From positions 248,001-312,000 of the forward strand of contig NZ_CACSKD010000002.1 of NCBI RefSeq assembly GCF_902706285.1: 64,000 nt of DNA. The letters are read 5' to 3'. Under the pieces are notes generated by a model. The model was given only the letters and a program-made list of their open reading frames with translations, made no database searches and was not told the DNA's origin. Below are positions 1 to 8,405 of the stretch, one piece after another. How positions within the stretch are numbered: position 1 is the stretch's first letter; every line of letters begins with the position of its first letter. The translations under genes were made by a program, and so were the position numbers. Origin of the DNA: Rhizobium sp. 18055 (lineage in GTDB: Bacteria > Pseudomonadota > Alphaproteobacteria > Rhizobiales > Rhizobiaceae).

Positions 1-901
1 GGAAGCAGACTTTCATGGCGAAAGGCGTTCCAACGAGACGCATGCTTCAACGACCGACCCGGATGCAAGGCTTTATAAGAAGGGTAAAGGCAAGGAGGCC
101 AAGCTGTGCTTCATGGGGCACGGGCTGATGGAAAACCGCCATGGCCTGCTGGTCGATGCCCATCTGACAGAGGCCAGCGGATATGCTGAACGGGTAGCGG
201 CGCTGCACATGATCGAACCCTTTGCTGACCGATCACAAGCGATCACTCTGGGTGCCGACAAGGCCTATGACACAAGAGACTTCGTCAAAGATTTGCGGTC
301 GATGAAGGTGACGCCCCATGTGGCGCAGAACGTCAATGGTCGCCGCTCGGCCATTGACGGGCGCACGACGCGCCATTCTGGCTATGGGGTCAGTTTGCGC
401 ATCCGCAAGCGCATCGAGGAGGCGTTCGGCTGGATCAAGACCGTCGCGGGGCAGGACAAGACGAAGTTCCGTGGCCGCGACCGCGTCGGATGGGCCTTCA
501 CCTTCGCGGCCGCCGCTTATGATCTGGTGCGGTTACCGAAACTGATGACGGTGTCGTCATGAGCGCGGCTTCAAACTGCCGCCTGATTGGCCGCTGGCGG
601 ATCGTCGAGGCCGATCTATGGGATCGGGATTATCTCGACCTGGTTGAGCCTGCCGCAATCACCATCGGGCTCGACGGTCATGGCGAAATCGCCTTCGGCG
701 CGATGCAAGCGACGCTCGATCTCGGATACAACAAGTCCGTGGTCTCTTTCACATGGTCCGGATTTGACGAAATGGACGAGGTCTCCGGTGACGGTCATGC
801 CGAACTGCTCGACGATGACTCGATCGAGATCACTTTCGCGTACCACAATGGCGACGAGGCCGTGCTGAAGGCCAAACCAGAGACTTCTTCAACAGCCTGC
901 T
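1..901 (+). mobile_element. IS5-family insertion sequence, right part
   Basis: The 3' part of an IS5-family transposase gene enters from the left edge and is followed by an overlapping small ORF. The sequence at about 880-897 (gagacttcttcaacagcc) resembles the terminal inverted repeats of many IS5-type elements, so the right end of the element probably lies near 900. This is inference: the left end and any target duplication are outside the window. A normal chromosomal gene begins about 70 bp further on. Confidence 0.6.
2..562 (+). CDS. IS5-family transposase, C-terminal part (start outside window)
   Basis: DDE transposase that would cut and rejoin the ends of its own insertion sequence. The reading frame is open from base 2, so the N-terminus lies upstream. 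Visible landmarks are the second catalytic Asp in GADKAYDTRDF and the R(3)E(6)K signature in RKRIEEAFGWIK, which carries the catalytic Glu and fits the Y2RE6K motif of this family. The C-terminus (AAAAYDLVRLPKL) is intact and ends in TGA, which overlaps the next ATG. It cannot be told from this fragment whether the whole element is functional. Confidence 0.88.
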   Translation, partial: EADFHGERRSNETHASTTDPDARLYKKGKGKEAKLCFMGHGLMENRHGLLVDAHLTEASGYAERVAALHMIEPFADRSQAITLGADKAYDTRDFVKDLRSMKVTPHVAQNVNGRRSAIDGRTTRHSGYGVSLRIRKRIEEAFGWIKTVAGQDKTKFRGRDRVGWAFTFAAAAYDLVRLPKLMTVSS

Positions 902-903
902 AG
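559..903 (+). CDS. Small acidic protein overlapping the transposase (IS passenger?)
   Basis: A 114-residue acidic protein of unknown function. Its start codon overlaps the transposase stop as ATGA, so the two are probably translated together. From memory, similar proteins containing GRWRIVEADLWDRDYLDLV are common in rhizobial genomes beside insertion sequences; this needs a search. The last codons (ETSSTAC then TAG) read straight through the sequence that looks like the right terminal repeat of the IS, so the ORF appears to fill the space between the transposase and the element's end. No catalytic motif, signal peptide or membrane segment is visible. Confidence 0.6.
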   Translation: MSAASNCRLIGRWRIVEADLWDRDYLDLVEPAAITIGLDGHGEIAFGAMQATLDLGYNKSVVSFTWSGFDEMDEVSGDGHAELLDDDSIEITFAYHNGDEAVLKAKPETSSTAC

Positions 904-968
904 GGCGTACCAACCCGTATAGACGCAGTCGCTGTCGCGCCTGCGCCTCTGTTTCATACATAAACCAC

Positions 969-1766
969 TCAATCCCGATAGTGCGGCTCCTCGGCATCCA
1001 GCATCCGCTTGATCGCCTCCAGATGCAGCCGCGCCGATTCGGGGTCGCCTTCGCGCATCTGCTGGTAAGCGGCCTCGGCAATCTCGGACGCGACCGGCAG
1101 CACCTGGCGGCCGGTGGACAGTGCCAGGGTCTGCACGTGGCAGGCGCGTTCGAGGTAGTAGAGGTCGTCCCAGGCTTCTGCGATATTCGGGGCCAGCACC
1201 ATGACGCCGTGGTGCTTCATGAAGACGATGTCGGCATCGCCGATGGCAGCGGCAATGCGGTCGCCCTCGCGCTCGTCCAGCGCCAGGCCGTTGTAATTGC
1301 GGTCGTAGGCAGTGCGGCCGTAGAATTTCAGTGCGGTCTGGCCGGCGAAGATCAGCGGGTCGCCTTCGGTCATCGACAGCGCCGTGGCGTAGGGCATGTG
1401 GGTGTGGAAAGCGACGCGGGCGCGTGGCACCTGCTTGTGGATGCGGGCATGGATGTAGAAGGCGGTTGCCTCGGGCGCACCTTCGCCGGCGACGACATTG
1501 CCGTGAAAATCGCAGATCAGCAACTTCGATGCCGTCAACTCGCGGAAAGCATAGCCGTAGGGATTGACGATGAAGAGATCGTCATAGCCGGGCACCAGCG
1601 CCGAGAAGTGATTGCAGATCCCCTCCTCCAGCCCATAGCGCGCCGCCATGCGGAAACAGGCCGCCAGATCGGCGCGGGCCTGCCAGACTTCCTCGCCATC
1701 GAGATCCGGCTGGTTCGGGCCGGAGCGGTCGGTTGCGGTGGATGATGTGTTGAGGGAATGCGCCAT
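969..1766 (-). CDS. Class II aldolase/adducin family protein
   Basis: 265-residue enzyme of the fuculose-phosphate aldolase/adducin fold, which binds Zn2+ and catalyses aldol cleavage or decarboxylation of small oxygenated substrates. The zinc ligands appear as HTHMPYATALS (two His) and the later His in MKHHGVMVL; NHFSALVPG corresponds to the family's N-H-S region. The ATG at 1766 is preferred to the one six codons upstream because GGAG lies seven bases before it. It is the last gene of a minus-strand catabolic cluster (ammonia-lyase, small ORF, M20 hydrolase, aldolase). The substrate is not predictable; many such proteins are annotated only as class II aldolase. Confidence 0.85.
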   Translation of the reverse strand: MAHSLNTSSTATDRSGPNQPDLDGEEVWQARADLAACFRMAARYGLEEGICNHFSALVPGYDDLFIVNPYGYAFRELTASKLLICDFHGNVVAGEGAPEATAFYIHARIHKQVPRARVAFHTHMPYATALSMTEGDPLIFAGQTALKFYGRTAYDRNYNGLALDEREGDRIAAAIGDADIVFMKHHGVMVLAPNIAEAWDDLYYLERACHVQTLALSTGRQVLPVASEIAEAAYQQMREGDPESARLHLEAIKRMLDAEEPHYRD

Positions 1767-1821
1767 ATCTATACTCCAAGGCATTTTTTGTCAGGTTTCA
1801 GGCAATTGATCCGGCCACCGG

Positions 1822-2976
1822 TCAGGCAACCGGCAGGCGGCGGCGAACAATGGCCGCATGGTAGCGGGCTCCCGGCAGAAGACCAGCATCGTTGAAATCA
1901 AAATTCGGATTGTGCAGCGGTGCCGAGCCCTCGCCATTGCCGATGAAGACGAAGCAGCCGGGCACATGCTCCAGAAAGCGCGCGAAATCCTCGGACGCCG
2001 TCATCGGCTCGGGAGCGATCCGCACGCTGTCGTCGCCGAACACCGTGCGCGCTGCGGCGAAGGCCTCTTCCACCAATGCGGCGTCGTTGTTAAGCGGCAC
2101 GAATTCCCTGGTGTAGTTCACCTCTGCGGTGAGGTTGTAGGCCAGCGCCGTGCCCTGCGTGATGGTGCGCATCTGCCGTTCGATATCGGCGCTCACCTCG
2201 GGGCGAAAGCTGCGGGCATCGCCGAGCACGCGGGCGAGCCCCGGCAGCGCGTTGCGGGTGCCGTCGGTGATCAGTTCGGTGACCGAGACCACGGCGATAT
2301 CGGCAGGGCTCAAGCGGCGCGAGACGATGGTCTGCAGGTTGGTGACCAGCGCGCAGGCGGCGACCAGCACCTCGTTGCCGGCCTGCGGGCGCGCGGCGTG
2401 GCCGCCCAGCCCCTTGAGCACAATCTCGAAATTATCCTCCGCCGACATCACCGGACCGGCACGCGTTTCGAACCGGCCGATCGCCAGACCGGGCATATTG
2501 TGCAGGCCATAAATTTCGTCGAAAGGAAAACGCTGCATCAGCCCGTCATCGAGCATGGCGAGCGCGCCCTTGCCCCATTCTTCCGCCGGCTGAAACAGGA
2601 AGCGCACGGTGCCATCGAAGCCGCCCTCCTCTGCCAGCATCCTTGCGGCGCCGAGCAGCATCGCCACGTGCCCGTCATGGCCGCAGGCGTGCATCGTGCC
2701 CGGCGTTTGCGAGATATAGTCCCGATGTCCCTGCTCGGCGATGCGCAGGGCATCCATGTCGGCCCGGAGCGCGATGGAGCGGTTGCCGGAGCCGCGCGTC
2801 AGCGTGCCGACAACGCCGGTGCCACCGATCCCTTCGGCCACATCCAGTCCGAATTCGCGCAATTTGGCGGCGACGAAGGCTGCCGTTCTGGTTTCCTCGA
2901 AGCCGAATTCGGGATGGGCATGCAGGTCATGCCGCCAAGCCGTCATCTCTTGTTCAAGCGTTGCCAGGTCCATCAT
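1822..2976 (-). CDS. M20-family amidohydrolase (hippurate hydrolase/aminoacylase type)
   Basis: 384-residue metal-dependent amidohydrolase of the M20D (HipO/IAA-amino acid hydrolase) group, which removes an acyl group from the amino group of an N-acylated substrate. Metal-site motifs are present: HACGHDGHVAML and QPAEEWGKGA, plus the GGHAARPQ motif of the dimerisation/lid region. The start at 2976 is chosen because GGAG lies eight bases upstream and because it overlaps the stop of the small ORF before it (ATGATG containing TGA), a typical coupling arrangement. In E. coli a diaminopropionate ammonia-lyase (ygeX) also sits beside an M20-family gene (ygeY), so the enzyme here may supply the free diamino acid; that is inference. 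Confidence 0.88.
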   Translation of the reverse strand: MMDLATLEQEMTAWRHDLHAHPEFGFEETRTAAFVAAKLREFGLDVAEGIGGTGVVGTLTRGSGNRSIALRADMDALRIAEQGHRDYISQTPGTMHACGHDGHVAMLLGAARMLAEEGGFDGTVRFLFQPAEEWGKGALAMLDDGLMQRFPFDEIYGLHNMPGLAIGRFETRAGPVMSAEDNFEIVLKGLGGHAARPQAGNEVLVAACALVTNLQTIVSRRLSPADIAVVSVTELITDGTRNALPGLARVLGDARSFRPEVSADIERQMRTITQGTALAYNLTAEVNYTREFVPLNNDAALVEEAFAAARTVFGDDSVRIAPEPMTASEDFARFLEHVPGCFVFIGNGEGSAPLHNPNFDFNDAGLLPGARYHAAIVRRRLPVA

Positions 2977-3128
2977 CCCTGCGTCTCCAGATCGCACTGC
3001 CGGGGTACGGCGCCTGTCAGCCGGATCAGCTTACGATTGGTATCGGCCCACATCCTTGCAGGCATGGCCACATCCCTGCCGGCTCGATATTGGCGAGCTC
3101 TGCCGTTGATTGCGAGCACCGTGATCAT
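2973..3128 (-). CDS. 51-residue protein, coupled between ammonia-lyase and M20 hydrolase
   Basis: A short ORF that fills the gap between two catabolic genes. Its ATG overlaps the ammonia-lyase stop (ATGA), its TGA overlaps the hydrolase ATG, and GGAG stands eight bases before its start. Predicted residues begin MITVLAINGRARQYRAG and end CDLETQG; the product is basic (about nine Arg/Lys) with one Cys and no membrane segment. I do not recognise a family. The first residues loosely resemble the N-terminus of 2Fe-2S subunits but the cysteine cluster is absent. It could be a real small subunit, a coupling leader peptide, or the remnant of a longer gene. Confidence 0.5.
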   Translation of the reverse strand: MITVLAINGRARQYRAGRDVAMPARMWADTNRKLIRLTGAVPRQCDLETQG

Positions 3129-4333
3129 ATCGATGTCTCCGTGCGGTGACTTGCAACATCCTCAGGCGCCATCCCGACGAGTTCCCGATAGCGCTGCGGA
3201 TCGGTGGCGCCCTCGGTGTTTATGACGAATATCCGCGACTGGCCGTTCAAGCCAAGCACCGCCTTTGCCGAGGGATCGGCCAGCGCCCGGATCAGGCCGG
3301 CAAGGCCGGCGCCGCCGCTTTCGCCTGCGACGATCGCCGGATCGCCAGCCTCGGGACGCCCCAGCCGGTTCATCACCGCGACGGCGTCCTCGTCCTCGAC
3401 GGTCATGAAGGCATCGGCGACGCGGGAGAGAATGCGCCAGGCAAGCGGCGACGGGGCGTAGCATTCGAGCATCGCCATCACCGTCGGCTCGCCGTGGGGG
3501 ATCTTCACCGGCTGCCCGGCCCGCGCCGCCTCGAACATGCAGGCGGCGCGGGCTGGATCGACGACGATGAAAACCGGCCTGAGATCTCCAAGCACAAGTG
3601 CCAGATGGGCGGCAACGGCAGCGGCAACGCCACCGACGCCGCATTGCACGAACACGTGGGTCGGGAGTGCCGGAAGCTGGTGCAGCGCCTCGCGGACCAG
3701 CGCCGTGTAGCCCTGCATCACCAGCGCAGGGATTTGCTCATAACCCTCCCAGGCTGTGTCCGAGACGATCGTCCAGCCATTGTCCGTCGCCACGCGGGCA
3801 GCTTGCGCCACCGAATCGTCATAGGTGCCCTCGACATGCACGATCTCGGCACCGAAGCGGGCGATGGCAGCAATGCGTCCGGCGCTGACGCCCGAATGAA
3901 CCGAGATCACCGAGCGGGCGCCGACCAGTTGCACTCCCTGGGCCACGGAGCGCCCGTGATTGCCATCGGTGGCACAGGCAAAGGTCATGGTGGCGGCAAT
4001 TGCCCTCACCTCCGGCGTCTGCAACTCGCCGATATCGACGGTGCGGCCCAACCGCATAGAAGCCTCGTCGAGCACGAGACGGGCGACCGCATAGGCGCCG
4101 CCGAGCGCCTTGAAACTGCCAAGGCCGAGCCGGTGGCCTTCGTCCTTCACGTGGATGGATGCGACGCCGAGGTGGCGCGACAGCGACGGCAGGCTGTGCA
4201 GCGGCGTCGGCGCGTGGTTCGGACGATGGCCGAGATAGCGTTCGACGCTTGCGGCTGCCGCTGGGCCGAGCGCTGCGGCGTCCGCGGGCAGAAGCGCCGT
4301 GTTGTGGTCACCGTGGGTATTTCGCAAAAACAT
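3125..4333 (-). CDS. dpaL: Diaminopropionate ammonia-lyase
   Basis: 402-residue fold-type II PLP enzyme that converts 2,3-diaminopropionate to pyruvate and two ammonia. The PLP lysine is K75 in GLGSFKALGGA, followed by the cofactor-anchoring region ATDGNHGRSVA and a glycine-rich loop (CGVGGVAAAVAA). Length and motif order match DpaL/YgeX rather than threonine dehydratase or cysteine synthase. The start at 4333 has AGGAG eight bases upstream; the longer upstream frame lacks such a site. It heads a four-gene minus-strand unit and is divergent from an Lrp-type regulator 97 bp away, which probably senses its substrate or product. Confidence 0.88.
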   Translation of the reverse strand: MFLRNTHGDHNTALLPADAAALGPAAAASVERYLGHRPNHAPTPLHSLPSLSRHLGVASIHVKDEGHRLGLGSFKALGGAYAVARLVLDEASMRLGRTVDIGELQTPEVRAIAATMTFACATDGNHGRSVAQGVQLVGARSVISVHSGVSAGRIAAIARFGAEIVHVEGTYDDSVAQAARVATDNGWTIVSDTAWEGYEQIPALVMQGYTALVREALHQLPALPTHVFVQCGVGGVAAAVAAHLALVLGDLRPVFIVVDPARAACMFEAARAGQPVKIPHGEPTVMAMLECYAPSPLAWRILSRVADAFMTVEDEDAVAVMNRLGRPEAGDPAIVAGESGGAGLAGLIRALADPSAKAVLGLNGQSRIFVINTEGATDPQRYRELVGMAPEDVASHRTETSI

Positions 4334-4430
4334 GTCTATCGCTCCTGTAGACAAGGATATATTGCAGGTGTCGCGAAAAAGGCGCTGCAATTGCGCCCCT
4401 GTTTTGCAAGTTTGTTTCGTGGAGTGCCTT
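4334..4430. promoter_or_regulatory. Divergent promoter region, dpaL / Lrp-type regulator
   Basis: A 97-bp gap between two divergent genes. Ribosome-binding sites are visible on both sides (AGGAG on the minus side, GGAG on the plus side). Lrp/AsnC regulators encoded next to a catabolic gene commonly bind the shared gap; no clear Lrp palindrome could be picked out by eye. Confidence 0.5.
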
Positions 4431-4904
4431 ATGCCATCCGACCGCGCGGCCCTCGATGCCTTCGATATCGCCATCCTGCGCATTCTGCAGCAGGACAATA
4501 CGACGCCGCAGCGCACGATCGGCGAGGCCGTGAACCTGTCGGCACCGGCGGTGCAGCGGCGGATCAAGCGGATGGAGCAGAGCGGCGTCATCCGCCAGAA
4601 TTCGGCGCTGCTCGATCCCGCCAAGGTCGGTCAGCCGATCACCATCTTCATCGAGGTCGAGGTGGAAAGCGAGCGCGCCGACTTGATCGACGCGCTGAAG
4701 CAGAGCTTTGCCGGCGCGCCAGAGGTGCAGCAGTGCTACTACGTCACCGGCGAGGCCGATTTCGTGCTTGTCGTGCTGGTGCCTGACATGGCGCATTACG
4801 AGCGGCTGACCCGGCGGCTGTTCTTCGACAGCGGCAACGTGAAGAAATTCAGGACCTTCGTTGCCATGGACAACGTCAAGTCAACGCTGTCCGTGCCGCT
4901 CTGA
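4431..4904 (+). CDS. Lrp/AsnC-family transcriptional regulator
   Basis: 157-residue regulator with an N-terminal winged helix-turn-helix (about residues 10-58; LSAPAVQRRIKRMEQSGVI is the recognition region) and a C-terminal RAM ligand-binding domain (about 68-150; YYVTGEADFVLVVLVPDM). Such proteins form octamers that bind amino acids and control adjacent transport or degradation genes. The ATG at 4431 has GGAG six bases upstream; an upstream in-frame extension would run into the divergent gene's leader. Its position suggests local control of the dpaL cluster. It ends ten bases before the convergent recJ stop. Confidence 0.9.
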   Translation: MPSDRAALDAFDIAILRILQQDNTTPQRTIGEAVNLSAPAVQRRIKRMEQSGVIRQNSALLDPAKVGQPITIFIEVEVESERADLIDALKQSFAGAPEVQQCYYVTGEADFVLVVLVPDMAHYERLTRRLFFDSGNVKKFRTFVAMDNVKSTLSVPL

Positions 4905-4914
4905 TCGGGCCTGC

Positions 4915-6720
4915 TCAGCGCGCCGGGGCGCCGTCGATCACACGCAGCTGGACGCGGCGCGAACCCTGGTAGTGATTGTCGCCGAGCGTGCCTGCCACAT
5001 GCAGGTTGGCGCCGCGCGAATTGAGCAGCAGGTTTCCAAGCTGGGTGTCGGCGGCGCGGAAGGCAATGCCGTCGAGGCGGGCGCCATCCATCGCCTCCAG
5101 CGTCACCTTCACATGCTTTTCGCCGACGATCCTGACGTCACGGACGCGGTGGGCGGGGATCGCGAAGATCGGCTGCGAATGGCCGGAGCCATAGGGGCCG
5201 GCCGTCTCCAGCCGGTCGATCAGCTCGATGGTGGCACCGCTGGCGCCGATGGCGCCGTCGATCTTCAGCGTCTCGTTGGCAACCAGCGTCGCCACGGTCT
5301 TTTCGGCGCGCTCGGTGAAGAAGCCGCGCAGGCGGCCGAGCTTGTCGCGCTCGACGGTGAGGCCCGCCGCCATCGCATGGCCGCCGCCCTTGACCAGCAG
5401 GCCTTCATCGACGGCGGCGCGGACCATCTTGCCCATGTCGAAACCGTTGATCGAGCGGCCGGAGCCGGTGCCCCTGCCTGACGGGTCGAAGGCGATGGCG
5501 AAGGCCGGGCGCTTGAACTTTTCCTTCAGCCGGGCGGCGATCAGGCCGACGATGCCGGGGTGCCATTTTTCATGGGCGGTGACGATGACGGACGCGCCGG
5601 TGCCGTCGCCATATTCGGCCAAGGCCTCTGCCTCGGCCTGCTGCAGCATCGCGGCTTCCATCACCTGGCGGTCGCGGTTGAGCTCGTCGAGACGCTCGGC
5701 AATGGCGTCGGCTTCGTTCGGGTCCTTGAGTGTCAGCAGGCGGCTACCGAGTGCTGCATCGCTGATGCGGCCGCCGGCATTGATGCGCGGGCCGATCAGG
5801 AAGCCGAAGTGATACGGCGTCACGGGACCGGCAAGGCCCGCCTTGCGAAACAGCGCCGAGAGACCGGCATTGCCCTGGTGGCGGGCGGCGATCAGGCCCT
5901 TGACGACATAGGCGCGGTTGAGGCCCTTGAGAGGCACGACATCGCAGACGGTGGCGAGCGCCACGATATCCAGCCATTGCAGCAGGTCGATGGTGCGGGC
6001 ACGGGGGTCGCCGGCCTCGCGCAGCAGCCGCAGCGTCGCGACCAGCACGAGGAAGACGACGCCCGCAGCGCAGAGATGGCCCTGCCCCGAAAGATCGTCC
6101 TCGCGGTTCGGATTGACCAGCGCGTGGCAGGGCGGCAGGTCATGTGTCACCTGGTGGTGATCGATGACGACGACATCGACATGGCGCTTGGCGGCGGCGG
6201 CCAGCGCCTCGTGGCTGGTCGAACCGCAATCGACGGTGACGATCAGGCGGGCACCGTTGTCGATCAGCTGATCGATCGCCGCGGGATTGGGGCCGTAGCC
6301 TTCAAAGACGCGGTCGGGGATATAGATCTCCGACTTGACGCCGAAATGGGTGAGGAAGCGGTACATCAGCGCCGAGGACGAAGCGCCATCGACGTCATAG
6401 TCGCCGAAGATCGCCACCTGCTGGCGCGTCTTGATGGCATCGGCCAGCCGCTTGGCGGCCTTTTCGCAATCGGTCAGCTTGTAAGGGTCTGGCATCAGGT
6501 TGCGCAACGTCGGGTCAAGGAATTCGACGGCCTCATCGACGGCGACGCCGCGACCGGCGAGCACGCGGGCGATCAGGTCCGGCAATCCGTGGGTTTGCGA
6601 CATGGCCAGCGCACGGTTCTGCCCGGCCTGGTCGAGCCGCGAGATCCAGCGGTTGTCGAGGACGGACTTCTCCACGCCCAGAAAGGCGCGCTGTACCGGA
6701 TCGGCGGGAATGTCCACCAT
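4915..6720 (-). CDS. recJ: Single-stranded-DNA-specific exonuclease RecJ
   Basis: 601-residue 5'-3' exonuclease acting in recombination and mismatch repair. The DHH-superfamily metal motifs are present in order: DYDVDGASSSALMYR (near residue 100), VDCGSTSHEAL and VVIDHHQV, followed by the DHHA1 region with the glycine-rich KGGGHAMAAG segment. The start at 6720 has GGAG six bases upstream; the extra six codons upstream begin with GTG and lack a site. The length is normal for the family. It is separated from hom by a 294-bp gap that contains a repeat element. Confidence 0.95.
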   Translation of the reverse strand: MVDIPADPVQRAFLGVEKSVLDNRWISRLDQAGQNRALAMSQTHGLPDLIARVLAGRGVAVDEAVEFLDPTLRNLMPDPYKLTDCEKAAKRLADAIKTRQQVAIFGDYDVDGASSSALMYRFLTHFGVKSEIYIPDRVFEGYGPNPAAIDQLIDNGARLIVTVDCGSTSHEALAAAAKRHVDVVVIDHHQVTHDLPPCHALVNPNREDDLSGQGHLCAAGVVFLVLVATLRLLREAGDPRARTIDLLQWLDIVALATVCDVVPLKGLNRAYVVKGLIAARHQGNAGLSALFRKAGLAGPVTPYHFGFLIGPRINAGGRISDAALGSRLLTLKDPNEADAIAERLDELNRDRQVMEAAMLQQAEAEALAEYGDGTGASVIVTAHEKWHPGIVGLIAARLKEKFKRPAFAIAFDPSGRGTGSGRSINGFDMGKMVRAAVDEGLLVKGGGHAMAAGLTVERDKLGRLRGFFTERAEKTVATLVANETLKIDGAIGASGATIELIDRLETAGPYGSGHSQPIFAIPAHRVRDVRIVGEKHVKVTLEAMDGARLDGIAFRAADTQLGNLLLNSRGANLHVAGTLGDNHYQGSRRVQLRVIDGAPAR

Positions 6721-6843
6721 GTCAAACTCCGCTGCCACTATCAGGCGGTTCTACAGAGCCGGAAGCCCAAACGAAAGACGGCGAAGCACATCCGCGCTCC
6801 GCCGCCCACAGAATAGATCACCATACGGTGACCATCGTCTCTT

Positions 6844-6963
6844 CCCTCATTCTCGCCCCTGTGGCGGGAATAGAGCCCTCACGCGTCTGCGTGGTGAGAA
6901 AACTCTTTTCAGCCCAGAGACTTGGGCCTGCTGGATGCCTGTGACGAGCACAGGCATGAGGGC
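6844..6963. repeat. Intergenic mosaic repeat, copy A
   Basis: About 120 bp with ends CCCTCAT and ATGAGGG in inverted orientation. Inside are a TGTGGCGGGA block, a CACGCG/CGTGGTG hairpin, a GACTTGGG block and a perfect stem ATGCCTGTG-N5-CACAGGCAT near the right end. The same blocks occur in the same order at 16879-17034. Elements of this layout are recalled from Rhizobiaceae intergenic DNA (compare RIME); the exact family name is not claimed. It occupies most of the recJ-hom gap, where no other feature was found. Confidence 0.7.
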
Positions 6964-7014
6964 AACCAATTGGGTTGACCGCCGCCTTGTCGCGCGCCGG
7001 GGAAAACCCGAAAA

Positions 7015-8337
7015 TCAGTCTTCCTTGGGGCGCTCGATGCGGATCACCTGCGGTTCGCCGACGAGATAGCCTTCGCCCTTGATGGCGGCAACTGCCTTGC
7101 GGACGGACTCCTCGGTGGTCGCGTGGGTGACGAGGATGATGGTCTGGTGGTGCGACGGCGCCAGGTGCTGCTTGGAGCGCTGAACGATGGATTCGAGCGA
7201 GATGTGGTTTTCGGCCATGCGCGTGGCAACGCTGGCGAAGACGCCGGTGCGGTCGAGCACCGTCAGGCGGATGAAATAGCCGCCTTCGTGGCTCTGCATC
7301 TGCGCCTTGCGATAGGGTTCCAGCGACTTGGCGGGGTGGCCGAGCACCGGCACCTGCTGGACGCCGGGGCGGGTCTTGGCGATGTCGGCGATGTCGCCGA
7401 GCACCGACGATGCCGTGGCATTGCCGCCGGCGCCGGGGCCGACCATCAGAAGTTCGCCGAGAATGTCGGATTCGATCGCCACCGCATTGGTGACGCCATC
7501 GACCTGGGCGATGACGGAATCAACCGGCACCATGGTCGGGTGGACGCGCTGTTCGATGCCGGTATCGGTGCGCTGGGCAACGCCGAGCAGCTTGATGCGG
7601 TAGCCGAGGTCGGCGGCCGCATGAATGTCCTCGATCGAGATGTTGGTGATGCCCTCGAGATAGATGTCGTCGACGGCGATCTGGTTGCCGAAGGCAAGCG
7701 TCGTCAGGATCGACAGCTTGTGGGCCGTGTCGTTACCTTCGATGTCGAAGGCCGGATCGGCTTCGGCATAGCCAAGGCGCTGGGCTTCCTTCAGGCACTC
7801 GGCAAACGACAGGCCCTCCTTCTCCATCTTGGTCAAGATGTAGTTGCAGGTGCCGTTCATGATGCCGTAGACGCGGGAAATCGTATTGCCCGTCAGCGAT
7901 TCACGCAGCGCCTTGATGACGGGGATGCCGCCGGCAACGGCCGCTTCGAAGTTGAGCAGCGCGCCCTTCTCCTCGGCGATCTTCGCCAGCGCGACGCCGT
8001 GATAGGCCAGCAGCGCCTTGTTGGCTGTCACCACGTGGAGACCACGGTTGAGCGCCGTGTGGACGGCGAGATTTGCCGGGCCTTCGGCACCGCCGATGAG
8101 TTCGACGAAAACGTCGATATCGCCCTTGGCGGCCAGATCTTCGGGACGGTCGAACCATTCGATGCCGCCGACATTGATGCCGCGGTCCTTGGTCTTGTCA
8201 CGGGCAGAGACGCCGGTAATCAGGATCGGCCGGCCGCAGGTCGCTGCCAGCACGTCGCTGCGCTCTTGAATGATACGGACGAGAGAAGCACCAACGGTAC
8301 CCAAGCCCGCAACGCCGATTTTAAGGGCATCTGCCAT
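7015..8337 (-). CDS. hom: Homoserine dehydrogenase
   Basis: 440-residue enzyme reducing aspartate semialdehyde to homoserine, the branch point toward threonine and methionine. It has an N-terminal NAD(P)-binding GVAGLGTVGASLV (about residues 8-20), a catalytic domain containing MNGTCNYILTKM and DIEGNDTAHKL, and a C-terminal ACT domain (about 350-430; FIRLTVLDRTGVFA) that usually mediates threonine feedback. The start at 8337 is supported by AGGA seven bases upstream. The alaC-type aminotransferase lies just upstream on the same strand (gap 68 bp), so the two may be co-transcribed. Confidence 0.95.
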   Translation of the reverse strand: MADALKIGVAGLGTVGASLVRIIQERSDVLAATCGRPILITGVSARDKTKDRGINVGGIEWFDRPEDLAAKGDIDVFVELIGGAEGPANLAVHTALNRGLHVVTANKALLAYHGVALAKIAEEKGALLNFEAAVAGGIPVIKALRESLTGNTISRVYGIMNGTCNYILTKMEKEGLSFAECLKEAQRLGYAEADPAFDIEGNDTAHKLSILTTLAFGNQIAVDDIYLEGITNISIEDIHAAADLGYRIKLLGVAQRTDTGIEQRVHPTMVPVDSVIAQVDGVTNAVAIESDILGELLMVGPGAGGNATASSVLGDIADIAKTRPGVQQVPVLGHPAKSLEPYRKAQMQSHEGGYFIRLTVLDRTGVFASVATRMAENHISLESIVQRSKQHLAPSHHQTIILVTHATTEESVRKAVAAIKGEGYLVGEPQVIRIERPKED

Positions 8338-8405
8338 GGATCGATCCTGAAATGTGTCATGAAAGGCAGCCACCGAAGCGGCTGCCATCGAGAGATTGAA
8401 TTATA

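Noticed and set aside
1858-3225. 455-codon frame on the plus strand opposite the M20 and aldolase genes
   Set aside because: It mirrors real genes with strong motifs on the minus strand; Arg/His/Gly-rich composition is typical of antisense frames in GC-rich DNA.
3146-4786. 546-codon plus-strand frame across dpaL and the Lrp gene
   Set aside because: Lies antisense to dpaL and out of frame with the Lrp gene, both of which have intact motifs and ribosome sites.
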